A DNA stretch of 64,000 nt from Pseudarthrobacter sulfonivorans. Lineage in GTDB: Bacteria > Actinomycetota > Actinomycetes > Actinomycetales > Micrococcaceae. Shown here piece after piece: positions 1 to 7,275 of the stretch. Under the pieces are notes generated by a model. It had not been told where the DNA came from, did no database searches, and was given only the letters and a program-made list of their open reading frames with translations. Every line of letters begins with the position of its first letter. Position 1 is the stretch's first letter. Made by a program: the position numbers and the translations under genes. Location: positions 62,001 to 126,000 of the forward strand of contig NZ_JACXBW010000005.1 of NCBI RefSeq assembly GCF_014712225.1, in the 5' to 3' direction.

Positions 1-800
1 CAGGAATGGCAGGCACGGCTGCTCAGGTGCTTCACCGCCGCCCGCGATTGGGAGCAGCGGCTGGCTGCTCCTGAATCACCCGAGCCCGGTAGTTCCCTGG
101 CGGGGGACGATCAGGGCTTGGTCACGGCACCGGTGCGAACGGCGGTGTGGTCCGGGCTGCTTTCAGCCGTTGATCATCTGGCTCTCATGGCCGATCTCGC
201 CAGGGATGAGCTGAACATGCGGCCCACGTCTCTCTACACTCCGGCGCGCGCGGCGCTTTTGGGAGCCTCCCAGGCGGTATGGGTTCTTACCGGCACCGGG
301 AGATCCGCAGGGCACGGGCACTGTCCATTGCGGAGGACGAGCGGCTCAAGCACCGGACGTTCCTAAAGGATTACGCGAATGATAGCCACGTGAAGGACAA
401 CTTCAGCCAGGAGTTCATAGCCGACCTGAACAGTCAGATCTCGAAACTGACCAAAGAGATCGCGCGTATCCGGGTGCTGCAAAAAGAACTCCCTAAGATC
501 GACGCCGAAGCCACGACCATGATGAGGGAAGCCGCCGCTCACCTGACCAGTACGGCGCCCGTCGTCGACCAATGGATGCGGCTCGCCTTCGCCTACGAAT
601 GGCGGGTCGCCAGCGCGGCGGCCCACGGTCGGTCATGGCCGGTGTTCGTCCGCAAGACTGAGAAGACGAAGACCGCAGACGGGGAGCTGCGCAGCTTCAC
701 CACCTCCGCTGGGGAGCTGGGACGGTCAGTGGGTGCCGCCACCTTGATGACCAGTGAGGCATGGCGCCTGTGGGATCTGCGCCGGATCAACCACCTCTAG
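1..800 (+). pseudogene. Hypothetical protein gene, 5'-truncated by the window edge and frameshifted
   Basis: Frame 1 is open from base 1 to about 366, and a second open frame (279-800) continues as a 173-residue charged, helical protein. The two join naturally near base 299: frame 1 ends its sensible stretch with AVWVLTGTG, and the other frame resumes with REIRRARALSIAEDERLKHR. A single G missing from the GGG at 298-300 would account for the shift. The 3' part contains a predicted coiled-coil stretch (around SQISKLTKEIARIRVLQKEL). I do not recognise a family. The gene ends in TAG at 798-800, overlapping by two bases the end of the converging Doc pseudogene. It may be a real pseudogene or a base lost in sequencing. 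Confidence 0.6.
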
Positions 801-1171
801 CCGCTACGGGCCACCAGGTGGGCGCCGATGCGGGCGCTGGATTCTTCCAGGCCCAAGCGTCCTTCGGCGACCCCGACGACCAGGTCGAAGGCGGCATCCG
901 TGCCGAAGTCGTGCCGCTAGCCGTTCAGCCACAGGAACAACACCATGAGGGTCCAGGATGTGCGCTTATTGCCGTCGACCAGCGGGTGATTCCGGGCCGC
1001 CGATTCGAGCAGGACGGCGGCTTTGAGTTCCAGGGTCTCGAAGGCGTCCGAGCCCATGACTGTGGTTGCCAGTCGGCCAACGGCCGAGGCCAGGAGCCCC
1101 TCGTCGCGGAAGAAGAACCCATAGCGGCCCAGGAAGTGCTTGGTGTCCGCCAAGGTCAGGTGGCTGGTCAT
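797..1171 (-). pseudogene. doc: Fic/Doc-family toxin gene interrupted by an amber codon
   Basis: The first 84 codons encode a Doc-like protein whose core motif HPLVDGNKRT matches the Fic signature HxFx(D/E)GNKR; Doc proteins phosphorylate EF-Tu with this site. The frame then meets TAG at 917-919, yet stays open for another 39 codons (DAAFDLVVGVAEGRLGLEES...) and ends at TAG 797-799. That tail resembles the normal Doc C-terminus, so the TAG looks like a nonsense change in a codon such as TAC after LNG. The start ATG overlaps the stop of the small upstream ORF (ATGA), as in phd-doc operons. The product would lack its C-terminal helices but keep the catalytic loop, so activity is uncertain. Confidence 0.75.
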
Positions 1172-1290
1172 GCGTCCTCCAGGCGCTTCAACAGTTCGGC
1201 GTCGTTTGTGAGCACGAACTGGAAGCCGACCTCGAGGTCATGACGGCGGCTGTCTTCCTCTGCCGTGCCATCCGGCTTGCTGTCAGCCAT
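1168..1290 (-). CDS. Small ORF, candidate antitoxin partner of the Doc-like gene
   Basis: This is a 40-residue ORF too short for most gene finders. It begins MADSKPDGTAEEDSRRHD and ends LLKRLEDA, and its TGA overlaps the ATG of the Doc-like gene. Acidic, very short proteins coupled in this way are typical of antitoxins, but it is shorter than Phd (about 73 residues) and I see no clear Phd/YefM N-terminal DNA-binding fold. Its ATG lies three bases after a TAA that closes the read-through extension of the membrane-protein gene upstream. The antitoxin role is inferred from position only. Confidence 0.4.
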   Translation of the reverse strand: MADSKPDGTAEEDSRRHDLEVGFQFVLTNDAELLKRLEDA

Positions 1291-1359
1291 GACTTACTGG
1301 TCGGCCTTCTTGCGAAGCCGGCGGGCGATGCACCATTCCGTGCCGAAGGCCCACAGAAC

Positions 1360-1911
1360 CTAGACGACTCGGATCGGGTCGAACAGCTTGGCGCGGTGGA
1401 TCTTTGCAGGGTCATCTTTGGCCGTGAAGTGCAGAATCAACCAGGTCACCGTCAAGCCCGCAGCACCGATCAGCAGGACCGAGCCGATGATCTGGAAGGC
1501 GATCTGGATGATCGGTCCAAGCATGGCGAAGATTGTCGGGATGATGACGAAGATGACGAAACCCGCCACCAGCGCTATCACGAGCAGTGGGTTCAACGGC
1601 GTGTGCTGCGCGGGCTCCGGCTGCGGAGCCACGGGCTTGGGCGGCTGATAGGGCCGGGGCATATCCTGGACCATGGCCGGAGACATGAACATCGGGAGCC
1701 TGCCTGCGCTTGCCGCGGACCGTTGCTCGGCTTGGAAGGCAAGCGTCTTGTGCTCCCAGTTCTTCTTCTCGTATTCAGCTTCCTGCGCCCGCCGGTAGTT
1801 GATGTCGTCACGGATGCGGGCGTTCTGGTGCTGACGCTCAGCATTTTCACCACGCATCCGCTGCGTGCGTTGACCGACGGATTCACTGTCGCCAAACCAT
1901 CCAAAGCCCAT
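1360..1911 (-). CDS. Small membrane protein, possibly truncated by an in-frame amber codon
   Basis: The start chosen is ATG 1909-1911 (MGFGWFGDSESVGQ), preceded by a GGAG-containing purine run; the longer ORF upstream looks non-coding. The first half is hydrophilic and coiled-coil-like (QRTQRMRGENAERQHQNARI), followed by a Pro-rich linker. Two hydrophobic segments follow (PLLVIALVAGFVIFVIIPTIF and IIQIAFQIIGSVLLIGAAGL). The annotated end is TAG at 1360-1362, but the frame stays open for 21 more sensible residues (VLWAFGTEWCIARRLRKKADQ is the last part) to TAA at 1294-1296. So the TAG may be a nonsense mutation, for example of TGG. Family not recognised. Confidence 0.6.
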   Translation of the reverse strand: MGFGWFGDSESVGQRTQRMRGENAERQHQNARIRDDINYRRAQEAEYEKKNWEHKTLAFQAEQRSAASAGRLPMFMSPAMVQDMPRPYQPPKPVAPQPEPAQHTPLNPLLVIALVAGFVIFVIIPTIFAMLGPIIQIAFQIIGSVLLIGAAGLTVTWLILHFTAKDDPAKIHRAKLFDPIRVV

Positions 1912-2018
1912 GTGCTTCTCCCTGTCCCCCAACCAGGCATCCGCCTGGTCTGTCGATGTTCGGGGGCAAGGTGCAGCTGAAGAGTTCCCCCACGTGAGCT
2001 CTATGTGTACGGACCCAC

Positions 2019-2054
2019 AAGAAAGCCGCGCCACCAACGTGGCGCGGCTTTCTT
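2019..2054. terminator. Bidirectional intrinsic terminator-like hairpin
   Basis: Two perfectly complementary 16-base arms, AAGAAAGCCGCGCCAC and its reverse complement, flank a CAAC loop. A-rich and T-rich ends give a U-tract on either strand. The hairpin sits just after the stop of the leftward SHOCT protein gene (2082) and upstream of the leftward membrane-protein gene (start 1911), so it mainly terminates the former. Confidence 0.8.
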
Positions 2055-2081
2055 GGCAGCCAGACGTCGCTGACAGGCTGG

Positions 2082-2852
2082 CTACCGGCGGCTGAGGAGC
2101 TTCTGCTTCTGCTGCGCGAACTCATCGGGGGTCAGGACGCCACGCTCGAGAAGGCCTGCGAGCTGCTCCAACTCATCGGCAATGGTCCTTGGCCGTGAAC
2201 CGGTCGCTGGACGACGCCCCAGGACGGTCCGGAGGACAAGTCCGAGCACGCAAACGGCGGCACCAAAGCCGATGATGCCCCAGTAGATCACCGATTGTTG
2301 CGCCGCGGCCGCCCGGCACTCGTCCGAGTAGTTCGAATATTTTCCGCTCATGGCGGTGGCGATGTCGGCGCCGGCGGCCGTATTTTGCGGCGCGAAGGCG
2401 CCATTGCAGTTCGGACCCACGTCCACCGTGTACCCCAGGAAGACACCGATACCGATGATTGCGATTCCAAGCATCCACGGCCAGGCGGGGATTGATTGGC
2501 CTCGGTCTCCCTGGGTGGCGGAGGCAGGCACTACTGCAGTGAGCGGACGGCTCCGCTCAGCTTCTGCCGCAGATCGTCCGCTGGCGACGAGTGTCCATAC
2601 CAGGGTGAGTGTGAAGAGGAGGAGCCCGGCGGCGATAACGGCTGCCCAGATGGGTGCGTATTGTTCCGCGTTGGCGCGGCAGGCGTTGAGGGTGGCTGTG
2701 ACCCTGCCTCTGGCCCCGTCGTCCAGTGACGCCTCCTGGGCAAGGAACGCACCGGAGCAGTATGGCCCCACCGGCAACAGGAAGCCGCCGGCTGTGCCTG
2801 CGATTGCAACAGTCATCCCCAGTACTGTCAGCACGACGCGCGGCTTGAACAT
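2082..2852 (-). CDS. Multi-pass membrane protein with C-terminal SHOCT domain
   Basis: The start is placed at ATG 2850-2852 (MFKPRVVLTVLGM), 5-6 bases after a strong GGGGGA Shine-Dalgarno; the longer ORF is not supported. The protein has about four hydrophobic segments, two at the N-terminus, one starting WPWMLGIAIIGIGVFLGYTV and one starting VIYWGIIGFGAAVCVLGLVL. Each half has a Cys-containing extracytoplasmic loop (PYCSGAF, PNCNGAF). The last 35 residues (DELEQLAGLLERGVLTPDEF) match the short C-terminal (SHOCT) domain, which is usually attached to membrane or DUF proteins. The duplicated TM-loop layout suggests an internal repeat. Function unknown. Confidence 0.75.
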   Translation of the reverse strand: MFKPRVVLTVLGMTVAIAGTAGGFLLPVGPYCSGAFLAQEASLDDGARGRVTATLNACRANAEQYAPIWAAVIAAGLLLFTLTLVWTLVASGRSAAEAERSRPLTAVVPASATQGDRGQSIPAWPWMLGIAIIGIGVFLGYTVDVGPNCNGAFAPQNTAAGADIATAMSGKYSNYSDECRAAAAQQSVIYWGIIGFGAAVCVLGLVLRTVLGRRPATGSRPRTIADELEQLAGLLERGVLTPDEFAQQKQKLLSRR

Positions 2853-2950
2853 CGGTCCCCCTTGATCGGTGTAGCTCTCCGCAGAGCATACGTCAGGGCA
2901 GCGTCTTCCGAGGTCAGGGGCAAGTAGAAAGCCCCGGACCATCCGCGGCG

Positions 2951-3076
2951 ATGCGTGGCTTTCTCAGGCACATTATCGAGAATTACCTCCGCACGGGTAA
3001 TGACGCCGAGTCGGACACCAACGACTGGTGGGAGGTATGCACCGAATATGCGTCTCCATCCTGGCCGACTCCATAA
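2951..3076 (+). CDS. Possible small ORF or remnant in an otherwise gene-poor stretch
   Basis: The interval 2853-3312 holds no convincing long gene. Within it, a 41-codon ORF starts at ATG 2951 and ends at TAA 3074-3076 (MRGFLRHIIENYLRTG... ending YASPSWPTP). Its composition is protein-like (acidic, two adjacent Trp), but there is no good ribosome binding site. A second protein-like stretch in frame 1 (SSDAFISVADAAEKCEAEQV, ending at the TGA near 3256-3258) follows, so the two may be pieces of one frameshifted gene. No family is recognised. Confidence 0.25.
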   Translation: MRGFLRHIIENYLRTGNDAESDTNDWWEVCTEYASPSWPTP

Positions 3077-3312
3077 CGGGACCCAGGTCGCCCGCGAGGC
3101 GTGCAACTGCTTCACGATCGTCCGTGACGCCCGTGGGCAGCAGCGACGCCTTCATCTCTGTCGCGGACGCTGCCGAAAAGTGCGAAGCGGAGCAGGTGGA
3201 TCCTGACCGAGGTGACGATCCGACCTACACCTTGAGCATCATGGCGGCCAGCAACTGAGACGGCTGGGGTGAATGTTCAATTTTCACTCCAACAACATCT
3301 AGGATTCCTCAT

Positions 3313-4230
3313 ATGCAGACGAAAACGGCCGACGGACTGGTCCGCCTCACAGACACCGCGGTCATCATGGAATATGGCCCGCAGGCCATGCCCGTCAAGG
3401 GCGAAGCCTCGCCCCGGGTGGTCCTGTACGAGAACATTCTCGAGATCGACTATCAGGCACCGAAGGTCTTCTCCCAGGGTCACCTTCGCCTGATCCTGCG
3501 TAAAGGTCAGACCAAGGTCGACCCCATGATCGACACCTACGCCAGCCGGCTGACGGACAAAAAGGAAGCCGCTGCCCTGTACGAGGCCCTAGGGCAGAAG
3601 GTCGCTGGCGTTGAGTATGTCGCCCCGCCACCCTCAAACGAGCCGGAGCAGGTTGACCGCAAAATCAGCGCCGCCGAGGTCAGCCACGCCTTCAAGAACG
3701 TGCTTCCGGCAAGCGCGACCTTCCAGGACCTCTCCATGGTCGGCCGTGAACTGCAAAAGCAGGCCGGCCGCGGGCTCCTGCCCCCAAAGGTTTGGCCGGT
3801 CGCCGACTGCGAAGCCCAGGTTGATACCGGGGCTGCCATCAGCGCCCGGGTCACAGCCACCCGCGTCGTTGCCGGTGCACTGACGTTCGGATCCACCGGG
3901 GCTCTGGTGGGCGCCATCGCCAAGAAGGACCGGACAAAGGTCTACCTGCAGGTCACCACCCCCGACGAGGTCATCCTGAAGGAGGTGCGGGGGCTGGATG
4001 AATCGAAGGCCCGCCAGTTCGCCAACAAGATCAACAATGCAGCTGCCACGCACCGGGCACGCCCCACCGCGCAGGACGCAGGCGCATTGATCAAAGCCGC
4101 TACAGCGATCACGCCCCCTCCCCCGCCGCCCGTGAGCGTCCCAGCCGGCTGGTATCCTCAGGGCGACGTCCAGCGGTACTGGGACGGGAACGCCTGGACG
4201 GACCACACCGCGCCACTGGCACCGCAGTAA
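3313..4230 (+). CDS. DUF4429-like and DUF2510 domain protein
   Basis: The 305-residue product starts MQTKTADGLVRLTDTAVIME. Its first 100 residues resemble the PH-like DUF4429 fold (beta-rich, 'YENILEIDYQAP...GHLRLIL'). A middle segment of about 120 residues has a glycine-rich hydrophobic patch (VVAGALTFGSTGALVGAIA). After a polyproline linker (PPPPPPVSVP), the C-terminus carries a DUF2510 motif, PAGWYPQGDVQRYWDGNAWT, with the typical GWYPDP/RYWDG/WT pattern. Such proteins are common, uncharacterised actinobacterial envelope-associated proteins. It is read away from the leftward SHOCT gene and stands alone. Confidence 0.7.
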   Translation: MQTKTADGLVRLTDTAVIMEYGPQAMPVKGEASPRVVLYENILEIDYQAPKVFSQGHLRLILRKGQTKVDPMIDTYASRLTDKKEAAALYEALGQKVAGVEYVAPPPSNEPEQVDRKISAAEVSHAFKNVLPASATFQDLSMVGRELQKQAGRGLLPPKVWPVADCEAQVDTGAAISARVTATRVVAGALTFGSTGALVGAIAKKDRTKVYLQVTTPDEVILKEVRGLDESKARQFANKINNAAATHRARPTAQDAGALIKAATAITPPPPPPVSVPAGWYPQGDVQRYWDGNAWTDHTAPLAPQ

Positions 4231-4257
4231 GTGCATGACAAGGGCCGCCCCGGGAAG

Positions 4258-4282
4258 TGAACTGGTCCCCGAAAGTTGGACT
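4258..4282 (+). repeat. Orphan copy of the IS3-element terminal sequence
   Basis: These 25 bases begin TGAACTGGTCCCCGAAAG and match, with one mismatch, the inverted copy that ends the IS3-family element at 6168-6192. They lie about 475 bases outside the other plausible IS left end (4734-4756). This looks like the scar of an earlier insertion or rearrangement of the same element. It starts 28 bases after the stop of the DUF2510 gene. Confidence 0.6.
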
Positions 4283-4328
4283 CGCAAATGCGATGTCTCC
4301 ACTTTAGCGGGCCAGCGATCGGCTCTTC

Positions 4329-4366
4329 GAAGAAGGCTCCGTCCCACTTGGGACGGAGCCTTCTTC
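4329..4366. terminator. Intrinsic terminator hairpin
   Basis: Perfect 17-base arms (GAAGAAGGCTCCGTCCC and its complement) flank the loop ACTT, and both flanks are pyrimidine/purine rich. The hairpin sits between the rightward DUF2510 gene and the end of the leftward small membrane-protein gene (4412), so it can stop transcription from both sides. Confidence 0.75.
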
Positions 4367-4411
4367 CCGTGGCAGCACCACCGCCGTCAACAGGTCGCTG
4401 TCTGCGTGACA

Positions 4412-4723
4412 TTATCGTGTGGGTCTATCAGCCTGTCCGTCGGCCCCTGAGTTGTCCGTACCCCTCCTGGCCCGGCGCAACAACACGAAGTTGGCCACGG
4501 TCAACACGAGAGACAGCGCAACTAGGGCTCCATACAGAACCTGAACATCCTCACCTTGCGTTTGAGTGAGCATCCCAATCCAGACCAAAGTCATCGCAAA
4601 CCACAGGACGACCTGAAACAGAAGGAGCCGCGGCCCAGGCATCTCAGGCTTTTTTCCAGGCTCGGTCAAACCCATCGAGTCCGTCGTCCGCAACCAAAAG
4701 TTGCGGCGCCCGCCGCGCGTCAT
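4412..4723 (-). CDS. Small two-helix membrane protein
   Basis: The product is 103 residues from ATG 4721-4723. Met17 (MGLTEPGKKPEMPG) and Met28 are alternative starts, since no site has a strong Shine-Dalgarno. Two hydrophobic segments (LLLFQVVLWFAMTLVWIGML and VLYGALVALSLVLTVANFVL) are separated by a short polar loop, followed by a basic then polar tail (LLRRARRGTDNSG). No family is recognised. The IS3 element ends only 11 bases upstream of the ATG, so its native promoter has probably been displaced. Confidence 0.5.
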   Translation of the reverse strand: MTRGGRRNFWLRTTDSMGLTEPGKKPEMPGPRLLLFQVVLWFAMTLVWIGMLTQTQGEDVQVLYGALVALSLVLTVANFVLLRRARRGTDNSGADGQADRPTR

Positions 4724-4794
4724 GGCCCAACCCTAACCGACACCTCGAAAGTTGGAAACGGGGGGCTGCTATCGCCCAGCGGTGACTGGGTGGC

Positions 4795-5660
4795 TTAAGC
4801 CGCGAGGGTCTGAGCGCGGTATTGAACGGGGCTCAAACCTTTGAGCTTTGTGGAGATTCTTTCGGTGTTGTACCAGTGGATGTATTCGTGCAGCGCGGCT
4901 CTAAGTGCTTCGGTGTTGAGGAATCGGACGCGGTGGAAGAGTTCTTCTTTGAGGTGGCCGAAGAAATTCTCTATGACGGCGTTGTCGTAGCAGTTGGCTT
5001 TGCGGGACATAGATTGGACCGCGCCGGCGTTCTGCAGGAGTAGGCGCCATGAGGTGTGCTGGTATTGGAATCCCTGGTCGGAGTGCACGAGTGGTTTCTG
5101 CCCTTCCTCCAAGGTGTCCAGAGCGCCGCGCAGCGAGGAGTTGGCCAGCTCCAGATTGGGCGAGGTTCCAATGGCGTAGGAGATGATCTGTCAGTCGAAG
5201 AGGTCCATGACCGGTGAGAGGTACAGTTTCCTGTCGTCGACGCTGAATTCGGTCACATCTGTCACCCATTTCTGATTCGGCGCATCCGCTTCGAACTGGC
5301 GTTTCAACAGGTTCGGGGCCACGACGCCCTGCTCACCTTGGTAAGAGTTGTAGCGCTTCTTCCGCCGAACTTTGCAGACCAGCCGGAGCAAACGCATCAG
5401 CTTCAGCACGGTCTTCTTCGCGATCGTCCAGCCTTGCTTGACCATTTCGGTGTGGACGCGGCGGTGGCCGTATCGGGCATGGCTCTTCTTGAGATACTCG
5501 TGATTGCGGTTTTGAGGTCTGCTTGCGGGTCAGGGGCAAGGAGTCGGGCTTAGTGATAGAAGAACGTCGACCGGGGCAGCTCGGCGACCTCCAGAAGAAC
5601 TTCCAACCGGTGTTCGGCCTTGAGAGCGATGACAGCGCGGACCTTCAGCGCTGTTCCCCG
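4795..5660 (-). pseudogene. IS3-family transposase orfB (rve integrase domain), inactivated
   Basis: The frame is -1 relative to the end of orfA, as expected for programmed frameshifting, and begins near ALKVRAVIALKAEHRLEVLL. All three acidic catalytic residues of the DDE domain are visible: WVTDVTEF, VHSDQGFQYQ and NFFGHLKEE. There are three lesions. TAA at 5550-5552 follows STFFYH, where Gln is usual. The frame shifts in the four-T run at 5510-5513, between DPQADLK and NHEYLKKSHARYGHRR. TGA at 5191-5193 follows VMDLFD, where Arg is usual. The C-terminus is intact (HWYNTERISTKLKGLSPVQY), ending at 4795. Confidence 0.85.
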
Positions 5661-6133
5661 TCCCTCAAGGCTTTTACTTTTCCCAGGAAAGCCACCTCTG
5701 CCCGCAAGTGCTCGTTCTCGCGGCGCAACCGCTGCAGCTCTGACTCTGGCTGCGTCGGCGCCTTAGGTGGTGAGATCGGCCGGCCAGGTACTTTTGGGCG
5801 CAAGACATCTTCGCCGTCGTTGCGGTATATTCGCGCCCACTTCTTGATCAGATCCGGGGAGGACAGCTCAAGCTCCTTCGCCAAAGCCACTTGGCTCTCT
5901 CCGGCTTGGAACCGGCGGACCGCGGCGAGTTTGAACTCGAACGTGAACTTCCGGTGGGTTGATTTGGTCACTAGCGCAGTACCTCCGCGAACTCTCCACA
6001 GGTTATGGATGCGGATGACAGCTTTCGACCGGACCCCTAGGCTCGTCGCCGCTGACTTCGCGCCCCAACCCTTCTCGAACAACGCTATCGCGGCTTCGCG
6101 CTGTTCCTCAGATAACGAACTACTGTTCTGCAT
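5645..6133 (-). CDS. IS3-family transposase orfA, helix-turn-helix protein
   Basis: The 162-residue product starts MQNSSSLSEEQREAAIALFE. It has two helix-turn-helix-like units (residues 8-45 and 62-100: FKLAAVRRFQAGESQVALAK), a linker, and a C-terminal leucine-zipper-like coiled coil (ESELQRLRRENEHLRAEVAF), the usual OrfA layout of the IS150 group. It ends GKVKALRDGEQR just past an A-rich slippery stretch (GGAAAAG), where ribosomes would shift -1 into orfB. OrfA is intact, but orfB is not, so it could act only as a DNA-binding or inhibitor fragment. Confidence 0.85.
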   Translation of the reverse strand: MQNSSSLSEEQREAAIALFEKGWGAKSAATSLGVRSKAVIRIHNLWRVRGGTALVTKSTHRKFTFEFKLAAVRRFQAGESQVALAKELELSSPDLIKKWARIYRNDGEDVLRPKVPGRPISPPKAPTQPESELQRLRRENEHLRAEVAFLGKVKALRDGEQR

Positions 6134-6136
6134 AAA

Positions 6137-6188
6137 ACTGCTCCCCGAAAGTAAGGACTGATTTTCTCAGTCCAACTTTCGGGGAGCA
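6137..6188. repeat. Large inverted repeat at the orfA end of the IS
   Basis: A near-perfect hairpin: CTGCTCCCCGAAAGT...GGACTGA (6137-6160), a TTTTC loop, and the complementary arm TCAGTCC...CTTTCGGGGAGCAG (6166-6188). The outer arm is the element's terminal sequence, so this IS end holds two head-to-head copies of the terminus just upstream of the orfA start. Confidence 0.7.
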
Positions 6189-6283
6189 GTTCAACACTGA
6201 TGCGTAGCTACTACACAGACCTCGGCGCGTCAAGGTTTGTCAACAGTCAGAAGACAAAAAGCCGCTGACCTGCGGAAACACTG

Positions 6284-6365
6284 TGCCCGAGGTGGGACTC
6301 GAACCCACACACCTTTCGATACCGCATTTTGAGTGCGGCGCGTCTGCCAATTCCGCCACTCGGGC
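6284..6365 (-). tRNA. tRNA-Leu (anticodon CAA)
   Basis: The gene is a class II tRNA of about 82 bases. The acceptor GCCCGAG pairs with CTCGGGC, the anticodon arm is CCGCA-CTCAAAA-TGCGG (anticodon CAA), there is a variable arm, and the T arm contains GTGGGTTCGAGTCCCAC. CCA is not encoded. It lies about 90 bases from the IS3 end. Confidence 0.93.
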
Positions 6366-6568
6366 GCGGAATACGTGGTGCAAACCGGTACGCCCACAGC
6401 TGATTGTGAGCAACGCGATCGCTTCACGTACGCGGAATTACTCTACATGCAGATAGGCTAAATTCCAGAATCGCGCCGCTGAAGCCGCAACAGACCATGC
6501 AGTTCAAAGTACGGCCGCGGGCGCACCTAAAATGGTGATGTTCCCCCGTACCTTTCCAAGGAGATCCC

Positions 6569-7174
6569 GTGACTGAACCGACGGAGTCAAACCACACGTC
6601 CCAGCCGGCGCGCCGCGTCATAGTGGCCGAAGATGAAACCCTCATCCGGCTCGACATCATCGAGATCCTGCGCGGTGAAGGGTACGACGTCGTAGGCGAA
6701 GCAGACAACGGCGAGAAGGCCGTGCAGCTCGCCGAAGAACTCAAACCGGACCTCGTCCTGATGGACGTGAAAATGCCCGTCATGGACGGCATTACCGCGG
6801 CCGAGAAGATCGTCAAGGCCCGCATCGCCCCTGTGGTCCTGCTGACGGCGTTCAGCCAGAAGGAACTCGTGGAGCGCGCCCGCGACGCCGGCGCCATGGC
6901 CTACGTGGTCAAGCCCTTCACCCCCGCCGACCTCATCCCCGCCCTGGAGATTGCACTCTCCCGCCACGAGGAGATCAAGGCCCTCGAGAGCGAGGTCTCG
7001 GACCTGCAGGAGCAGTTCGCCACCCGCAAGCTCGTAGAGCGCGCCAAGAGCCTGCTGACCACCAAGATGGGCCTGACGGAGCCGGAAGCCTTCCGCTGGA
7101 TCCAGAAGACCTCCATGGACCGCCGCCTCAGCATGCGCGAGGTCGCGGAGACCATCATCAACCAGGTCAACTAG
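6569..7174 (+). CDS. pdtaR: ANTAR-domain response regulator, PdtaR type
   Basis: A GTG start at 6569 follows the ribosome site AAGGAGAT. Residues 15-135 form a receiver domain with the acid pair E21-D22, phospho-acceptor D66 in LVLMDVKMPVMDG, and the conserved Lys in YVVKPF. The C-terminal 60 residues are an ANTAR RNA-binding domain (ERAKSLLTTKMGLTEPEAFR...SMREVAETII). ANTAR proteins bind tandem hexaloop hairpins in nascent RNA and prevent termination when phosphorylated; PdtaR pairs with the histidine kinase PdtaS in mycobacteria. No kinase gene is adjacent, so the partner is elsewhere. The gene is next to pyk, as in related actinobacteria. Confidence 0.92.
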   Translation: MTEPTESNHTSQPARRVIVAEDETLIRLDIIEILRGEGYDVVGEADNGEKAVQLAEELKPDLVLMDVKMPVMDGITAAEKIVKARIAPVVLLTAFSQKELVERARDAGAMAYVVKPFTPADLIPALEIALSRHEEIKALESEVSDLQEQFATRKLVERAKSLLTTKMGLTEPEAFRWIQKTSMDRRLSMREVAETIINQVN

Positions 7175-7225
7175 CGGGCCTCGCCGGAACTTCGGCAAGC
7201 TCAAGCACCGGGCCTCAGCACAGGA

Positions 7226-7271
7226 TTAAACGGAAGAACCCCTGCCAACCGGCAGGGGTTCTTCCGTTTAA
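7226..7271. terminator. Strong bidirectional terminator between pdtaR and pyk
   Basis: A perfect 21-base stem (TTAAACGGAAGAACCCCTGCC with its complement) and an AACC loop lie between the converging pdtaR and pyk stop codons. A-rich and T-rich ends provide a U-tract in both directions. Confidence 0.9.
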
Positions 7272-7275
7272 CTCG

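Larger units (their letters stand above)
4734..6192 (-). mobile_element. Degenerate IS3-family (IS150-group-like) insertion sequence
   Basis: The element is about 1.46 kb, usual for IS3. The orfA-side end at 6168-6192 reads inward TGAACTGCTCCCCGAAAG. The other end at 4734-4756 is an imperfect match (17 of 23) sharing CGAAAGTTGGA. It carries orfA and a broken orfB in the overlapping IS3 arrangement. No clear target duplication flanks either candidate boundary, and a better-matching left end exists at 4258-4282, so the left boundary is uncertain. With three lesions in orfB the element cannot encode its own transposase. Confidence 0.8.

Noticed and set aside
6230..6427. Short ORF with PEWRNWQTRRTQNAV on the minus strand
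   Set aside because: It lies over the tRNA-Leu gene; this protein sequence is a well-known artefact of translating tRNA genes.
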